Shown: positions 32,840 through 42,543, counted from the stretch's first letter. The stretch: DNA of 64,000 bases from Paractinoplanes toevensis (GCF_018332695.1 NZ_BOQN01000064.1:1-64000), one strand, 5' to 3'. Made by a program: numbers and translations. The notes: generated from the sequence alone by a model not told the origin.

Positions 32840-34564
32840 GTGATCCGCATCGGCAACTGCTCCGGCTTCTACGGGGATCGCCTCTCGGCGATGCGCGAGA
32901 TGCTGGAGGGCGGCGACCTGGACGTGCTGACCGGCGACTACCTGGCCGAGCTGACCATGCTCATCCTCGCCCGCGACCGGGCCGCCGACCCGGCCGCCGG
33001 TTACGCCCGCACCTTCCTCACCCAGCTCCGCGACTGCCTGGCCCTGGCCCTGGACCGCCGGGTCCGGATCGTCACCAACGCCGGCGGCGTCAACCCGGAG
33101 GGCCTGGTCGCCGCGATCCGCGCCCTGGGCCTACCGGCCAGGATCGCCCTGGTCCGCGGCGACGACCTCACCGCCCGCGCGGCCGAACTCGGCCTCGGCG
33201 CGCCGGGCGCGGCCGACCCGAGCGCGGCCGGGGCGGGGAGCGGGCGGCCGCTGGGGGCACACGCCTACCTCGGTGCCTTCGGGATCGCGCGGGCCCTGGA
33301 AGCCGGGGCCGACATCGTGGTCACCGGACGGGTCACCGACGCGTCGCTGGTGATCGGTCCGGCCATCGCCCACTTCGGATGGCAGCGCACCGACTTCGAC
33401 CGGCTGGCCGGGGCCACCGTGGCCGGGCACGTGCTGGAGTGCGGCACCCAGGCGACCGGCGGGAACTACCCGTTCTTCACGGAGATCGACGATCTCCTGC
33501 ACCCCGGTTTCCCGCTCGCCGAGATCTTCGCGGACGGCTCGTCGATCATCACCAAACACCCGGACACCGGGGGCACGGTCTCGGTCGGCACGGTGACGGC
33601 TCAATTGGTGTACGAGGTACAGGACGCCCGCTACGCCGGACCGGACGTCACCACCCGCCTCGACACGGTGTCCCTGCGCCAGGACGGCCCGGACCGGGTG
33701 TCGATCTCCGGTGTGCGCGGTGAGGCTCCCCCACCCGACCTGAAGGTGTGCCTGACCTCGATCGGCGGTTTCCGCAACGAGATGACCGTGGTGCTGACCG
33801 GCCCGGACATCGAGGCGAAGGCCGATCTGTTCCGCCGCCAGTTCGAGGCCGGGCTGCCGGTCCACCCGGCTGAGCTGACCTGGACCCTGGCCCGGGTCGA
33901 CGCGCCGGACGCCCCGACCCAGCAGCAGGCATCCGCGCTGCTCACGGTCGTCGCCCGGGACGCGGACGAGAAGAAGGCCGGTCGCGCCTTCGCCAACGCC
34001 GCCGTCGAGGTGGCACTGGCGTCCTACCCCGGTTTCTTCGCCACCACTCCCCCGGGCCGGGCCCACCCCTACGGTGTCTTCACCGCCGGGTACGTCCTGC
34101 AGGGCGTCGCCCCGCACGAGGTGGTGCACGACGACGGCACGGTGGAACGGATCGAGCCGCCGCGCGTGCGGCAGCCGCTCGAACCGCTGCCCGGCCCGCC
34201 CGCCGCCGGCGAAACCGCGGGGAACACGAGGCGGCTGCCGCTCGGCACCATCGCCGGGGCGCGGTCCGGGGACAAGGGCGGGGACGCCAATGTCGGGGTC
34301 TGGGTGCGCCGTCCGGAGGCGTACACATGGCTCGTCGGTCTTTTGAATGAAGACGTTGTTCGCACGTTGCTGCCGGAGACCGCGGGGCGGGCGATCCACA
34401 TCACCCGGCTGCCCAACCTTCTGGCGGTCAACATCGTCGTCGAGGGGCTCCTCGGTGCCGGGGTGGCCGACAACGCCCGGTTCGATCCGCAGGCCAAGGG
34501 GCTCGGCGAGTGGCTGCGGTCGCGGCTGGTGGACATTCCAGTATCGCTCTTGGAGGAACGATGA
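32840..34564 (+). CDS. AtuA family protein (acyclic terpene utilisation)
   Basis: A 574-aa protein of the AtuA family, which always clusters with a biotin-dependent acyl-CoA carboxylase. The N-terminal part carries IRIGNCSGFYGDR, the DVLTGDYLAELTM segment and RIVTNAGGVNPEG. The C-terminal domain (about residues 465-574: LPLGTIAGARSGDKGGDANVG) corresponds to the separate small AtuA-tail family fused in many members. It starts at GTG 32840 and overlaps the carboxylase beta gene by 4 nt. The biochemical role is unproven. In Pseudomonas AtuA is required for growth on citronellol and geraniol. Confidence 0.87.
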   Translation: MIRIGNCSGFYGDRLSAMREMLEGGDLDVLTGDYLAELTMLILARDRAADPAAGYARTFLTQLRDCLALALDRRVRIVTNAGGVNPEGLVAAIRALGLPARIALVRGDDLTARAAELGLGAPGAADPSAAGAGSGRPLGAHAYLGAFGIARALEAGADIVVTGRVTDASLVIGPAIAHFGWQRTDFDRLAGATVAGHVLECGTQATGGNYPFFTEIDDLLHPGFPLAEIFADGSSIITKHPDTGGTVSVGTVTAQLVYEVQDARYAGPDVTTRLDTVSLRQDGPDRVSISGVRGEAPPPDLKVCLTSIGGFRNEMTVVLTGPDIEAKADLFRRQFEAGLPVHPAELTWTLARVDAPDAPTQQQASALLTVVARDADEKKAGRAFANAAVEVALASYPGFFATTPPGRAHPYGVFTAGYVLQGVAPHEVVHDDGTVERIEPPRVRQPLEPLPGPPAAGETAGNTRRLPLGTIAGARSGDKGGDANVGVWVRRPEAYTWLVGLLNEDVVRTLLPETAGRAIHITRLPNLLAVNIVVEGLLGAGVADNARFDPQAKGLGEWLRSRLVDIPVSLLEER

Positions 34565-36156
34565 GTGTCCTGCGATCCACGCTCGACCCGGCCGGACCGG
34601 ACGTGGCGGCCGCGCGTGAGTCCATGCTCGCGGCGCTCGAGGAGATCGCCGCGGAGACCGCCAAAGCCGTCGCGGGCGGTGGCGAGCAGGCCGTCGCCCG
34701 GCATCAGGCGCGCGGCAAGATGACCGCCCGGGAACGCATCGAGCTGCTGCTCGACCTCGACTCCCCGTTCCTCGAGTTGGCCGCGCTCGCCGGGTACGGG
34801 TCGCAGTTCGCCGTCGGCGGCAGTGTGGTGGCCGGGATCGGGGTGGTCAGCGGGGTCGAGTGCCTGCTGGTGGCGAACGATCCGACGGTGAAGGGCGGGT
34901 CCAGCAATCCGTGGTCGCTGCGCAAGACGCTGCGGATGCACGAGATCGCGCTGGCCAACCGGCTTCCGCTGATCGCGCTGGTCGAGTCGGGCGGGGCCGA
35001 TCTGCCCACCCAGAAGGACGTGTTCATCCCGGGCGGGGCGGTCTTCCGGGACCTCACCCGGCTGTCCGCGAAGGGCATTCCGACGATCGCGCTGGTCTTC
35101 GGGAACTCGACGGCCGGCGGGGCCTACCTGCCCGGGATGAGCGACCACGTCGTGATGATCGAGAAGCGGTCCAAGGTGTTCCTGGCGGGGCCGCCGCTGG
35201 TCAAGGCGGCCACCGGCGAGGAGTCCGACGACGAGTCGCTCGGCGGGGCCGAGATGCACGCGCGGGTGTCGGGGCTGGCCGACCATTACGCGGCCGACGA
35301 GCAGGACGCCATCCGGATCGGGCGGCGGATCGTGGCCCGGCTCAACTGGCGCAAGAAAGGTCCTTCGCCGGCGCCGGTTCTAAAACCGCGTTTCCCGGCC
35401 GAGGACCTGCTGTCGATCGTGCCGCCCGGGCTGAGGTCGCCGTTCGACCCGCGGGAGGTGATCGCCCGGATCGTCGACGACAGTGACTTCGACGAGGTCA
35501 AACCCCTTTACGGTACGTCGTTGGTGACCGGCTGGGCGCGGCTGCACGGCTATCCGGTGGGGATCCTCGCCAACGCGCAGGGCGTGCTGTTCAGTGCGGA
35601 GGCGCAGAAGGCCGCCCAGTTCATCCAGCTCGCCAACCGGTCGCACACGCCGCTGCTGTTCCTGCACAACACGACCGGCTACATGGTGGGCCGGGAATAC
35701 GAACAGGGCGGCATCATCAAGCACGGCGCCATGATGATCAACGCGGTGTCGAACTCGACGGTGCCGCACATCTCGGTGCTGATCGGCAACTCGTACGGTG
35801 CCGGCCACTACGGCATGTGCGGGCGGGCCTACGAACCCCGGTTCGTGTTCTCCTGGCCCAGCGCCCGCTCCGCCGTGATGGGCGCCCAGCAGCTCGCCGA
35901 CGTCACCTACCTGGTCTCGAAAGCCTCGGCCCTGGCCCGCGGCAAACCCTTCGACGAGGACGGTGCCCAGGTGGTGCGCACGATGATCGAACAGCAGATC
36001 ACCGCCGAGTCGATGCCGCTGGTGCTGTCGGGGATGGTCTACGACGACGGCATCATCGACCCCCGCGATACCCGCGACGTGCTCGGTGTCGCCCTGTCCG
36101 CCATCCATTCCGCGCCGGTCGAGGGCACCGACGCCTTCGGCGTCTTCCGGATGTGA
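34561..36156 (+). CDS. acyl-CoA carboxylase beta (carboxyltransferase) subunit
   Basis: A 531-aa carboxyltransferase subunit of the methylcrotonyl/geranyl-CoA carboxylase type. The N half has GGSVVAGIGVVSGVECLLVAND and KGGSSNPWSLRKTLRM. The C half has the EYEQGGIIKHGAMM block and GNSYGAGHYGMCGRAY. It transfers carboxylate from biotin to an alpha,beta-unsaturated acyl-CoA. The start is ATG 34561 within the AtuA stop (ATGA). Together with the alpha subunit downstream it forms the carboxylase. Methylcrotonyl-CoA versus geranyl-CoA cannot be settled by eye; the AtuA neighbour favours the latter or a related branched substrate. Confidence 0.88.
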   Translation: MSVLRSTLDPAGPDVAAARESMLAALEEIAAETAKAVAGGGEQAVARHQARGKMTARERIELLLDLDSPFLELAALAGYGSQFAVGGSVVAGIGVVSGVECLLVANDPTVKGGSSNPWSLRKTLRMHEIALANRLPLIALVESGGADLPTQKDVFIPGGAVFRDLTRLSAKGIPTIALVFGNSTAGGAYLPGMSDHVVMIEKRSKVFLAGPPLVKAATGEESDDESLGGAEMHARVSGLADHYAADEQDAIRIGRRIVARLNWRKKGPSPAPVLKPRFPAEDLLSIVPPGLRSPFDPREVIARIVDDSDFDEVKPLYGTSLVTGWARLHGYPVGILANAQGVLFSAEAQKAAQFIQLANRSHTPLLFLHNTTGYMVGREYEQGGIIKHGAMMINAVSNSTVPHISVLIGNSYGAGHYGMCGRAYEPRFVFSWPSARSAVMGAQQLADVTYLVSKASALARGKPFDEDGAQVVRTMIEQQITAESMPLVLSGMVYDDGIIDPRDTRDVLGVALSAIHSAPVEGTDAFGVFRM

Positions 36157-36161
36157 GCCGC

Positions 36162-38117
36162 ATGATCACGAGTGTGCTGGTCGCCAACCGCGGCGAGATC
36201 GCCCGCCGGGTCTTCGCCACCTGCCGCCGCCGAGGCCTGGCCACGGTGGCGGTCTTCTCCGACGCCGACGCCGGTTCGCCGCATGTCCGCGAGGCGGACA
36301 GCGCCGTCCGCCTGCCCGGCTCGGCGCCCGGCGATACCTATCTGCGCGGCGATCTGATCATCGCCGCGGCCCGCCGGGCCGGCGCGGACGCCATTCACCC
36401 CGGGTACGGGTTCCTCTCCGAGAATGCCGGCTTCGCTCAGGCCGTACGCGATGCGAGTCTGATCTGGATCGGCCCCTCCCCCGAGGCGATCGAGGTGATG
36501 GGCTCCAAAATCGAGTCGAAGCGCCGGATGGCCGTGGCCGGCGTCCCCGTGCTCGACCGGCTCGACGTCGCCACCCTCGGCGAGAAAGACCTGCCGGTGC
36601 TGGTCAAGGCGTCGGCCGGCGGCGGCGGGCGGGGGATGCGAATCGTACGGTCGCTCGCCGACCTTCCGGAGGCGATCGCGTCGGCGGCCCGGGAGGCGGC
36701 CGCCGCGTTCGGCGATCCGACCGTGTTCTGCGAGCGCTACCTCGAAGCCGGGCATCACGTCGAGGTGCAGGTGATGGCCGACCAGCACGGCCGGATCTGG
36801 GCGCTCGGCGAACGGGAGTGCTCGCTGCAGCGCCGCCACCAGAAGGTCATCGAGGAGGCGCCGTCACCGCTGGTCGAACGGCTCGGCGGAGACCTGCGGA
36901 AACGACTGCTGGCAGCGGGGCGGGCCGCGGCGGCCGCGGTCGGGTACCGGGGTGCCGGGACGGTCGAGTTCCTGGCCGACTCCTCCGGCGAGTTCTGGTT
37001 CCTGGAGATGAACACCCGCCTGCAGGTCGAGCACCCGGTCACCGAGTGCGTGACCGGGGTCGACGTGGTCGGCCTGCAGATCGACGTGGCGAACGGCCGG
37101 CCGCTGACCGGACCGGAACCGGGCATGACCGGATATGCGATCGAGGCCCGGCTGTACGCCGAGGACCCGGCCGCGGACTGGCGGCCGCAGACCGGCACGG
37201 TGGTGCGCTTCGACGTGCCGGACGCCGAGCGGCGGTTCGACATTCCGGTGGGCGGCGGCATCCGGGTCGACTCGGGCGTCACCGACGGCAGTGCGGTCGG
37301 CATCCACTACGACGCGATGCTCGCCAAGGTCATCGCGTACGCGAAGGATCGTGAGTCGGCGGCGCGGCAGCTGGCCGGCGCCCTGCGGCGCGCCCGCGTG
37401 CACGGGGTGACCACCAACCGCGACCTGCTGGTCGCCAGCCTGCTGCACCCCACGTTCCTGGCCGGCACCGCCGACACCAGCTTCTACTCCGACATCTCCG
37501 AGTTGCTGGAAAGCGGCAGCGCCGGCGCGACCGGTGCGGCGGTCGGCGCGCTGGTCGCGGCCGTCGCTGACGCGGTTGCCGAGCGCGGGGCGCTGCTGCC
37601 CGGTTTGACGAGTGGCTTCCGGAACATTCCGGTCGGCTTCCGGAGCCGTACCTATGCCGTCGGTGATCGAGAAATAACGGTTAAATACCGATTCGGTCGC
37701 GACGGCCTGACCGTCGACGGCATGCCGGCCGTGGCCCTGGTCGAGGCGACCGCCGACGAGGTCATCCTGGACCTGGACGGGGTCTGGCGCACCTTCTCGG
37801 TCGGGCGCTTCGGCGACCGGGTCGTGGTCGACGGCGCGGCCGGGTCGATCGAGCTGCGGAAACTGCCGCGCTTCGCCGACCCGGCCGACCGGATGCCGGC
37901 CGGCGCCCTGGTCGCGCCGATGCCCGGCACGGTGGTCCGGGTCGCGGTCGAGGTCGGCGACACCGTGACCGCCGGCCAGCCCCTGGTCTGGTTGGAGGCG
38001 ATGAAGATGGAGCACGCCGTGCGGGCACCCGCCGCCGGCACGGTCACCGACCTGCCGGTCGCGGTGGGCCGGCAGGTCACCCAGGGCACCCCGCTGGCCG
38101 TGGTGGCCGATGACTGA
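36162..38117 (+). CDS. acyl-CoA carboxylase alpha subunit (biotin carboxylase-BCCP)
   Basis: A 651-aa fused subunit. The biotin carboxylase N-terminus is VLVANRGEIARRV, with the ATP loop KASAGGGGRGMR and the catalytic EMNTRLQVEH. After a linking BT-like region the biotinyl domain ends the protein. The biotin Lys is K615 in EAMKMEH. I chose ATG 36162; a GTG at 36153 would give a 4-nt overlap with the beta gene and is a real alternative. The last 8 nt overlap the TetR gene. With the beta subunit it carboxylates an unsaturated branched acyl-CoA. Confidence 0.9.
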   Translation: MITSVLVANRGEIARRVFATCRRRGLATVAVFSDADAGSPHVREADSAVRLPGSAPGDTYLRGDLIIAAARRAGADAIHPGYGFLSENAGFAQAVRDASLIWIGPSPEAIEVMGSKIESKRRMAVAGVPVLDRLDVATLGEKDLPVLVKASAGGGGRGMRIVRSLADLPEAIASAAREAAAAFGDPTVFCERYLEAGHHVEVQVMADQHGRIWALGERECSLQRRHQKVIEEAPSPLVERLGGDLRKRLLAAGRAAAAAVGYRGAGTVEFLADSSGEFWFLEMNTRLQVEHPVTECVTGVDVVGLQIDVANGRPLTGPEPGMTGYAIEARLYAEDPAADWRPQTGTVVRFDVPDAERRFDIPVGGGIRVDSGVTDGSAVGIHYDAMLAKVIAYAKDRESAARQLAGALRRARVHGVTTNRDLLVASLLHPTFLAGTADTSFYSDISELLESGSAGATGAAVGALVAAVADAVAERGALLPGLTSGFRNIPVGFRSRTYAVGDREITVKYRFGRDGLTVDGMPAVALVEATADEVILDLDGVWRTFSVGRFGDRVVVDGAAGSIELRKLPRFADPADRMPAGALVAPMPGTVVRVAVEVGDTVTAGQPLVWLEAMKMEHAVRAPAAGTVTDLPVAVGRQVTQGTPLAVVADD

Positions 38118-38832
38118 CACACCCGCCGCTCCCCGCACCGCGCAGCCGGGCAACGCGGAGCCGGGCAACGCGGAGCCGGACAACGCGGAAGCGCAGGCCG
38201 GGTCGCCGGCCAGGAGTGACTCCTCGCCCAAGCAGGGGCGTAGCCGGGCGACCCGGCGGCGCCTGCTGGAAACCACCATCCGCTGCCTCGCCACGCACGG
38301 CTGGGAGGTGTCCACGGTCGGTTTCATCGCGGCCGAGGCCGGGATCAGCCGCGGCGCCGTGCAGCATCATTACCGCACCCGGGAAGCGTTGATCCTGGGC
38401 GCGCTCGAGTTCATGTTCGACGAGCGGGCCGCCCTGCTCGACGCGCTGCCCGAGCCGACCGGGACCGGGCCCGAGCGGGTGCACACGGTCGTGGCCGGGC
38501 TGGTCGAGACGATCGGCGGCGAGCTGTTCCGGGCCGCCCTGCAGGTCTGGACGGCCGCGGCCGCCGACCCGGAGCTGCGGGCCGCCGTGCTGCCGCTGGA
38601 ACGTCACTTCGCGCGCGGGGTGCACGAGCGGGCCGTCCGCCTGCTCGGGGTCGACGACGCCGACCCGGAGATCCGCGCCCTGATCCAGGCCACCCTCGAC
38701 CTCGCCCGCGGCCTGGCCCTGGCCGACGTGCTCACCGACGACTCCCGCCGGCGTGCCCGGGTGGTTCACGCGTGGTCGGCCCAACTGACTGACGCTTTCG
38801 AGCGTATTTCTGCGTATTCGCGAGACACGTGA
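38110..38832 (+). CDS. TetR family regulator (AtuR-like role)
   Basis: A 240-aa TetR-type regulator. The HTH lies at about residues 45-92 (LLETTIRCLATHGWEVSTVGFIAAEAGISRGAVQHHY in pieces). A C-terminal ligand domain of the TetR_C type follows. An odd N-terminal tail of 40 residues contains three near-copies of GNAEP. The gene is the last of the AtuA-carboxylase operon, overlapping the alpha subunit by 8 nt. It probably represses both divergent units through the palindrome at 32794-32813, with an acyl-CoA or acid as inducer. The name atuR is an analogy, not a homology claim. Confidence 0.85.
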   Translation: MTDTPAAPRTAQPGNAEPGNAEPDNAEAQAGSPARSDSSPKQGRSRATRRRLLETTIRCLATHGWEVSTVGFIAAEAGISRGAVQHHYRTREALILGALEFMFDERAALLDALPEPTGTGPERVHTVVAGLVETIGGELFRAALQVWTAAAADPELRAAVLPLERHFARGVHERAVRLLGVDDADPEIRALIQATLDLARGLALADVLTDDSRRRARVVHAWSAQLTDAFERISAYSRDT

Positions 38833-38913
38833 TCACGCCCACGTGGACCTCTCAGCGGGGTCGCGTAGGATTTCTGGCCGCACCCCTCCGCCACCGCCGA
38901 ACCGAGGACCATG

Positions 38914-39603
38914 ATGCCGCTCACGCCAGCAGACATCCACAACATGGCGTTCAAGAAGCCGCCCATGGGCAAGCGTGGGTATGACGAGGAGGAGGTCGAC
39001 GCCTTCCTCGACGAGGTGGAGCAGGAGCTCATCCGGCTTCTCGAGGAGAACAACGTCCTGCAGGACCAGCTCCAGCGGGACGGCGGCGGCGCCGGCCCTT
39101 CCTCGACGTCGTCCAACATGCAGCTCAACGCCGAGCTGAACCAGCTGGTCAGGCAGCTGGACCAGCTGCAGGAGGCACGCGCCCGGGCCGAGCAGAACGC
39201 CCGCAACGTGCAGGCCGAACTGGAGCGCAGCCGCAACTCGGCGATCGTCCCGGCCGCGCCGGCCGACGACGACCGCAACGCGCGCGTGCTCATGATGGCC
39301 CAGCGCACGGCCGACGACCACATGCGCGACGCCCAGGCCGAGTCGGAGCAGCTGATCACCGGCGCCCGCACCAAGGCCGAGCAGGTCACCAGCGAGGCCC
39401 AGCTCAACGCGGCCACGATCGAGAGCGACGCGCGGCGCAACCACTCCGAGGCGCTCAGCAGCATCGGGGTCAAGCGGGACGCCATGCTCGACGAGATCGA
39501 CCGGCTCGGTCAGCTCGCACTGAGCTACCAGACGGCGCTCAACAACCACGTCAACCAGCAGCTGCAGGAGCTCAACGGCGCACCGGACAGCTCGATCGGC
39601 TGA
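38914..39603 (+). CDS. DivIVA domain-containing protein
   Basis: A 229-aa coiled-coil protein. The N-terminal DivIVA membrane-binding motif reads [20 protein letters not shown], followed by [18 protein letters not shown] second long coiled coil (about residues 75-215) is rich in Ala, Glu and Gln. I chose the second of two adjacent ATGs because GAGGA lies 5 nt upstream of it. The N-terminus is close to Wag31/DivIVA, but the gene is not in a division (dcw) cluster, so it may be a polar-growth paralogue that scaffolds apical cell wall synthesis. Confidence 0.85.
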   Translation: MPLTPADIHNMAFKKPPMGKRGYDEEEVDAFLDEVEQELIRLLEENNVLQDQLQRDGGGAGPSSTSSNMQLNAELNQLVRQLDQLQEARARAEQNARNVQAELERSRNSAIVPAAPADDDRNARVLMMAQRTADDHMRDAQAESEQLITGARTKAEQVTSEAQLNAATIESDARRNHSEALSSIGVKRDAMLDEIDRLGQLALSYQTALNNHVNQQLQELNGAPDSSIG

Positions 39604-39660
39604 TCGGCCGCGTTGACAGCATCGATCCCCGCCGCATAAGTTCGGCCGTCGACGGGGGTG

Positions 39661-40251
39661 ATGGTGATCAATACGTTCGTTCGCCTGAGCGCGGGTGCGG
39701 CTGTTCTGATGGTGGCGCTGGCGGGTTGCACGGAGGACCCGCCCACCGCCACGCCCGCGACCTCGTCGGCCTCGTCCGTCCCGTCCGCTCCGGCGGTGAC
39801 GTCGGCGCCGTCCACCACCACCCCGTCGGCACCCGGCCGGCCGGGCGCGAGTGACCGGCCGAGCACCACGACCGGACCGTCCGCGACCGGCAGCGGCTCC
39901 GCTGATTTCTCGGGCATCCAGCTGGTCAAGTCGGGCGGCATCGCGGGCATCACCGAGACCACCACGATCAAGCCGGACGGCACCTGGTCGCGCGGCTCGA
40001 CCAAGGGTGCGGACCGCACCGGCAAGCTCAGCCCCGCCGACCTGGCCAAGCTCACCAAGCTGGCCGACAACCCGCAGCTCAAGACCGAGGGCGCCCGCCC
40101 GTGGCCGACCCGGATCACCTGCAACGACACGTTCACGTACCTGCTGATCGTGGACTACCAGATGATCAAGTACGCGGCCTGCCCCAGCGCCGGCAACCCG
40201 CCCGCGGTAACCAAGGAGATCATCAGCCTGGTGCAGAAGGTCACCGGCTAG
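39661..40251 (+). CDS. putative lipoprotein with Ser/Thr/Pro-rich linker
   Basis: A 196-aa exported lipoprotein. The signal peptide ends in a lipobox VALAGC, with the lipid-modified Cys at about residue 22. A Ser/Thr/Pro-rich stretch (residues about 28-75) tethers a globular C-terminal domain (SGIQLVKSGGIAGITETTTIKPDGTW) that resembles protealysin-inhibitor-like or I78-type small beta proteins only in general shape. Two Cys residues near the end may form a disulfide. Function unknown. ATG 39661 is preferred, but a GTG one codon upstream (39658) is possible. Confidence 0.75.
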   Translation: MVINTFVRLSAGAAVLMVALAGCTEDPPTATPATSSASSVPSAPAVTSAPSTTTPSAPGRPGASDRPSTTTGPSATGSGSADFSGIQLVKSGGIAGITETTTIKPDGTWSRGSTKGADRTGKLSPADLAKLTKLADNPQLKTEGARPWPTRITCNDTFTYLLIVDYQMIKYAACPSAGNPPAVTKEIISLVQKVTG

Positions 40252-40404
40252 CCGCGCGATGCGCATCCGGGCCCGGGTCTGACGTTCGACGTCCGTGCGG
40301 GCGGCACGGCTTTCCGCAGAACAGCCGGAGCCGGGTGACCGCGCAACCGATCGGCCTGGCCGAAGCCACCCTCGACCGGATCCCCGTCCACGCCTGAGCG
40401 CGGC

Positions 40405-40432
40405 GCTGCCGTGCGCCGGAGCGCACGGCAGC
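40405..40432. terminator. perfect hairpin between convergent genes
   Basis: A 12-bp perfect stem (GCTGCCGTGCGC and its complement) closes a CGGA loop. It lies 10 bp before the stop of the DUF3455 gene and 154 bp after the lipoprotein stop, so it can end both transcripts. The 190-bp gap 40252-40441 holds nothing else that I can support. Confidence 0.75.
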
Positions 40433-40441
40433 GAGCCGGGA

Positions 40442-41053
40442 TCAGGCGGCCGGCGCGTCCCAGAAGACGTAGACGGCGCCGTAGGGAACCTTCTTGACCT
40501 CGTCCTTGACGCACGGCGTGGTCGGGGCGACGCCGCCGGAGGTGAGGAGGCGGTTGATGTAGTCGGCCTTGTCGAGGATGCCCTTGCCGGAGTGGGTGAG
40601 CACGGTCAGCCGCAGCTCCGGGATCGTGCCTTCGCGCGCCGAGGTGATCGGCGACCCGGCGGTGACCAGCGACTGGTCCCGCGTCGACTGCCAGCTCGGG
40701 CCGGCGAAGTGGTGGAGGCGGCCGCCGGTGCCGAGCAGTTGGGCCTCCGGCACCGACTTGCCGGTGAACGCGCCGGTGGTGGCGCCGTCGGCGACGACGC
40801 AGGTGTAGTTCTGGGTGCCGTTGACGACCAGGTAGGCACCGATCGGCCGGGAGCCGGGCGGCGGCTTGATCGCCTCCGCGATGAGCGGGATCTTGACGGC
40901 CCGGGCTTCCGGCCCGAACGGTGCCGGTGCCGCCGGCGCGGCGGTGGTGGTGGCGGCCGACGCGTTGAAGCTGACGGCACCGATACCGGCGACGACGGCG
41001 GCCATGGCGACCCCGCCGAGAGCGCGGACACGGGAGCGGCGTGTGCTGAGCAT
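40442..41053 (-). CDS. DUF3455 secreted protein
   Basis: A 203-aa exported protein with a signal peptide (MLSTRRSRVRALGGVAMAAV, cleavage after about residue 33). The DUF3455 pattern is clear: RPIGAYLVVNGTQNYTCV, a WQSTRDQSLV core and the final VPYGAVYVFWDA. Two cysteines (about 85 and 181) could pair. The family is widespread in fungi and soil bacteria and of unknown function. The 129-bp upstream region (41054-41182) shows no gene. Confidence 0.8.
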   Translation of the reverse strand: MLSTRRSRVRALGGVAMAAVVAGIGAVSFNASAATTTAAPAAPAPFGPEARAVKIPLIAEAIKPPPGSRPIGAYLVVNGTQNYTCVVADGATTGAFTGKSVPEAQLLGTGGRLHHFAGPSWQSTRDQSLVTAGSPITSAREGTIPELRLTVLTHSGKGILDKADYINRLLTSGGVAPTTPCVKDEVKKVPYGAVYVFWDAPAA

Positions 41054-41182
41054 GTAGTTGTTCCCCCTGATGAAGGTGTATGTGGGCCCCTACCCACCCT
41101 CCCCTTTACGGAGCACCGCCATCGACGGATGAAGATCCGCTCGCCTGTTAACCATTTGTTCACAGTGGACTGCCCGTTCGGG

Positions 41183-41482
41183 CTAACCCGTCTGTCTCTC
41201 GATGAGGCTGAGCAGGGCACCGAAGGCCGCCGACATGGTCGTGTCGGAGCCGGTGATGGTGGCCGACCGCCCATCGTCGTCGACCGTGATGGTGTAGGTC
41301 ATCGCGTCCCCGCCCCGCCCGGACCGGCGCGTGCCGCCGCCCTCCGCGAGCACGGCCGCCACCAGGCGCCGCAGCTGCCCGGCCGCGGCCGGCGGCATCC
41401 GCTCGGTGTCCAGGATGCGGGGTGGCCGCCGCGACGTGATCGGGGCGGCCAGCCCGCCGTGGGTGGCCAGGGACACCCGCAT
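41183..41482 (-). CDS. protealysin inhibitor emfourin-like protein
   Basis: A 99-aa protein starting MRVSLATHGGLAAPI, with the short two-part layout of emfourin. Emfourin is a specific proteinaceous inhibitor of the M4 peptidase protealysin. The ATG overlaps the stop of the M4 peptidase gene by one nucleotide (TGATG), so translation should be coupled and the two proteins made together. In Serratia the protease-inhibitor pair has this same gene order. It should inhibit the neighbouring peptidase in the cytoplasm. Confidence 0.75.
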   Translation of the reverse strand: MRVSLATHGGLAAPITSRRPPRILDTERMPPAAAGQLRRLVAAVLAEGGGTRRSGRGGDAMTYTITVDDDGRSATITGSDTTMSAAFGALLSLIERQTG

Positions 41483-42543
41483 CAGCGGCGCCCGAGGGTC
41501 GGCGAGACGCCCACCCGGATGCCGACCTCGTCCCACGCCGTCTGCACCGCCTGCTGCTGGGAGCTGCCCGCCCCGTACAGCTCGCCGGCCTTGCTGAAGG
41601 TCGTGTCGGCGAAGGCCTGGAAGTCGGTGGTCTCGGCGGACGCCCGCATCGACTCGTACCAGATCACCCCCGGAGCCTCCCACGAATTGCCGCCGATGAT
41701 GGTAGCCACCAGGTAGAACGCCTTGTTCGGGATGCCCGAGTTGACGTGCACGCCGCCGTTGTCACCCTCGTCGGTGTCCGGCAGCTCGACGTACCGCTCC
41801 ATGTGGTCGGGCTGCGGGTCCTGGCCGAACAGCTTGTTGTTGAACGCCTTGCCCGGCGCCTTCATCGACCGCAGCGCGTCGGCGTCGATGCTCGGCGTGA
41901 AGATGTCCGCCCCGATCAGCCAGTCGGCCTGATCGGCGGTCTGGCCGAGATGCCACTGCTTCACCATCGAACCGGCCACGTCGGACAGCGACTCGTTGAG
42001 CGCGCCCGGCTGGAACCGGTACTCCAGCTTCGCGGTGTGCTCGGTGACGCCATGCCCGAGCTCGTGGGCGATCACGTCGAGCGAGCCGGTGAAGTCGGCG
42101 AAGACCTCGCCGTCACCGTCGCCGAAGACCATCTGCTGGCCATCCCAGAACGCGTTGTTGTAGCGCCGGCCGCGGTGCACGAACCCCTGCAGGCGCATGC
42201 CGCGACCGTCGATGGAGTTGCGGCCGAAGACGTCGCGGTAGAAGGAGCGGGTCACGCCGAGACCGTCGAAGGCCTGGTTGGCCGACCGGTCGGCGACCGG
42301 CTCGTCGTCCTCGGCCCGCACGAACGTGGCGAACGGCAGGAACGTGCCGTTCTCGCAGTCGAAGATGCTGCGGCGGCCGTCGGCCGCCGTGGCCAGGGCA
42401 CCGGAGATCAGCCCGCGCACCTCCCGCTGGCCGCGCAGCCGGGCGGTGGTGAGCAGGGTGGCCAGGGCCGCCTGCCGGATGGCCTCGTTGTCGCTGTCCA
42501 GAAGCCGGTCCAGGATGAAGGGCGGAGTGATGCAACTGATCAT
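41482..42543 (-). CDS. M4 family metallopeptidase (protealysin-like)
   Basis: A 353-aa zinc peptidase. HELGH (residues 160-164) supplies two zinc ligands and the catalytic Glu161. E184 in NESLSD is the third ligand. The active-site His lies in GGVHVNSGIPNKAF. There is no signal peptide. The N-terminus CITPPFILDRL is the conserved start of the short protealysin propeptide, with Cys4 as the likely zinc-blocking residue before autocleavage. It is flanked by a histidine phosphatase (4-nt overlap) and an emfourin-like inhibitor, which makes a three-gene operon. Confidence 0.9.
   Translation of the reverse strand: MISCITPPFILDRLLDSDNEAIRQAALATLLTTARLRGQREVRGLISGALATAADGRRSIFDCENGTFLPFATFVRAEDDEPVADRSANQAFDGLGVTRSFYRDVFGRNSIDGRGMRLQGFVHRGRRYNNAFWDGQQMVFGDGDGEVFADFTGSLDVIAHELGHGVTEHTAKLEYRFQPGALNESLSDVAGSMVKQWHLGQTADQADWLIGADIFTPSIDADALRSMKAPGKAFNNKLFGQDPQPDHMERYVELPDTDEGDNGGVHVNSGIPNKAFYLVATIIGGNSWEAPGVIWYESMRASAETTDFQAFADTTFSKAGELYGAGSSQQQAVQTAWDEVGIRVGVSPTLGRR

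Noticed and set aside
38914-39603. Calling this gene wag31
   Set aside because: The N-terminus is close to Wag31 but the division gene cluster is not around it, so only the DivIVA domain is claimed.
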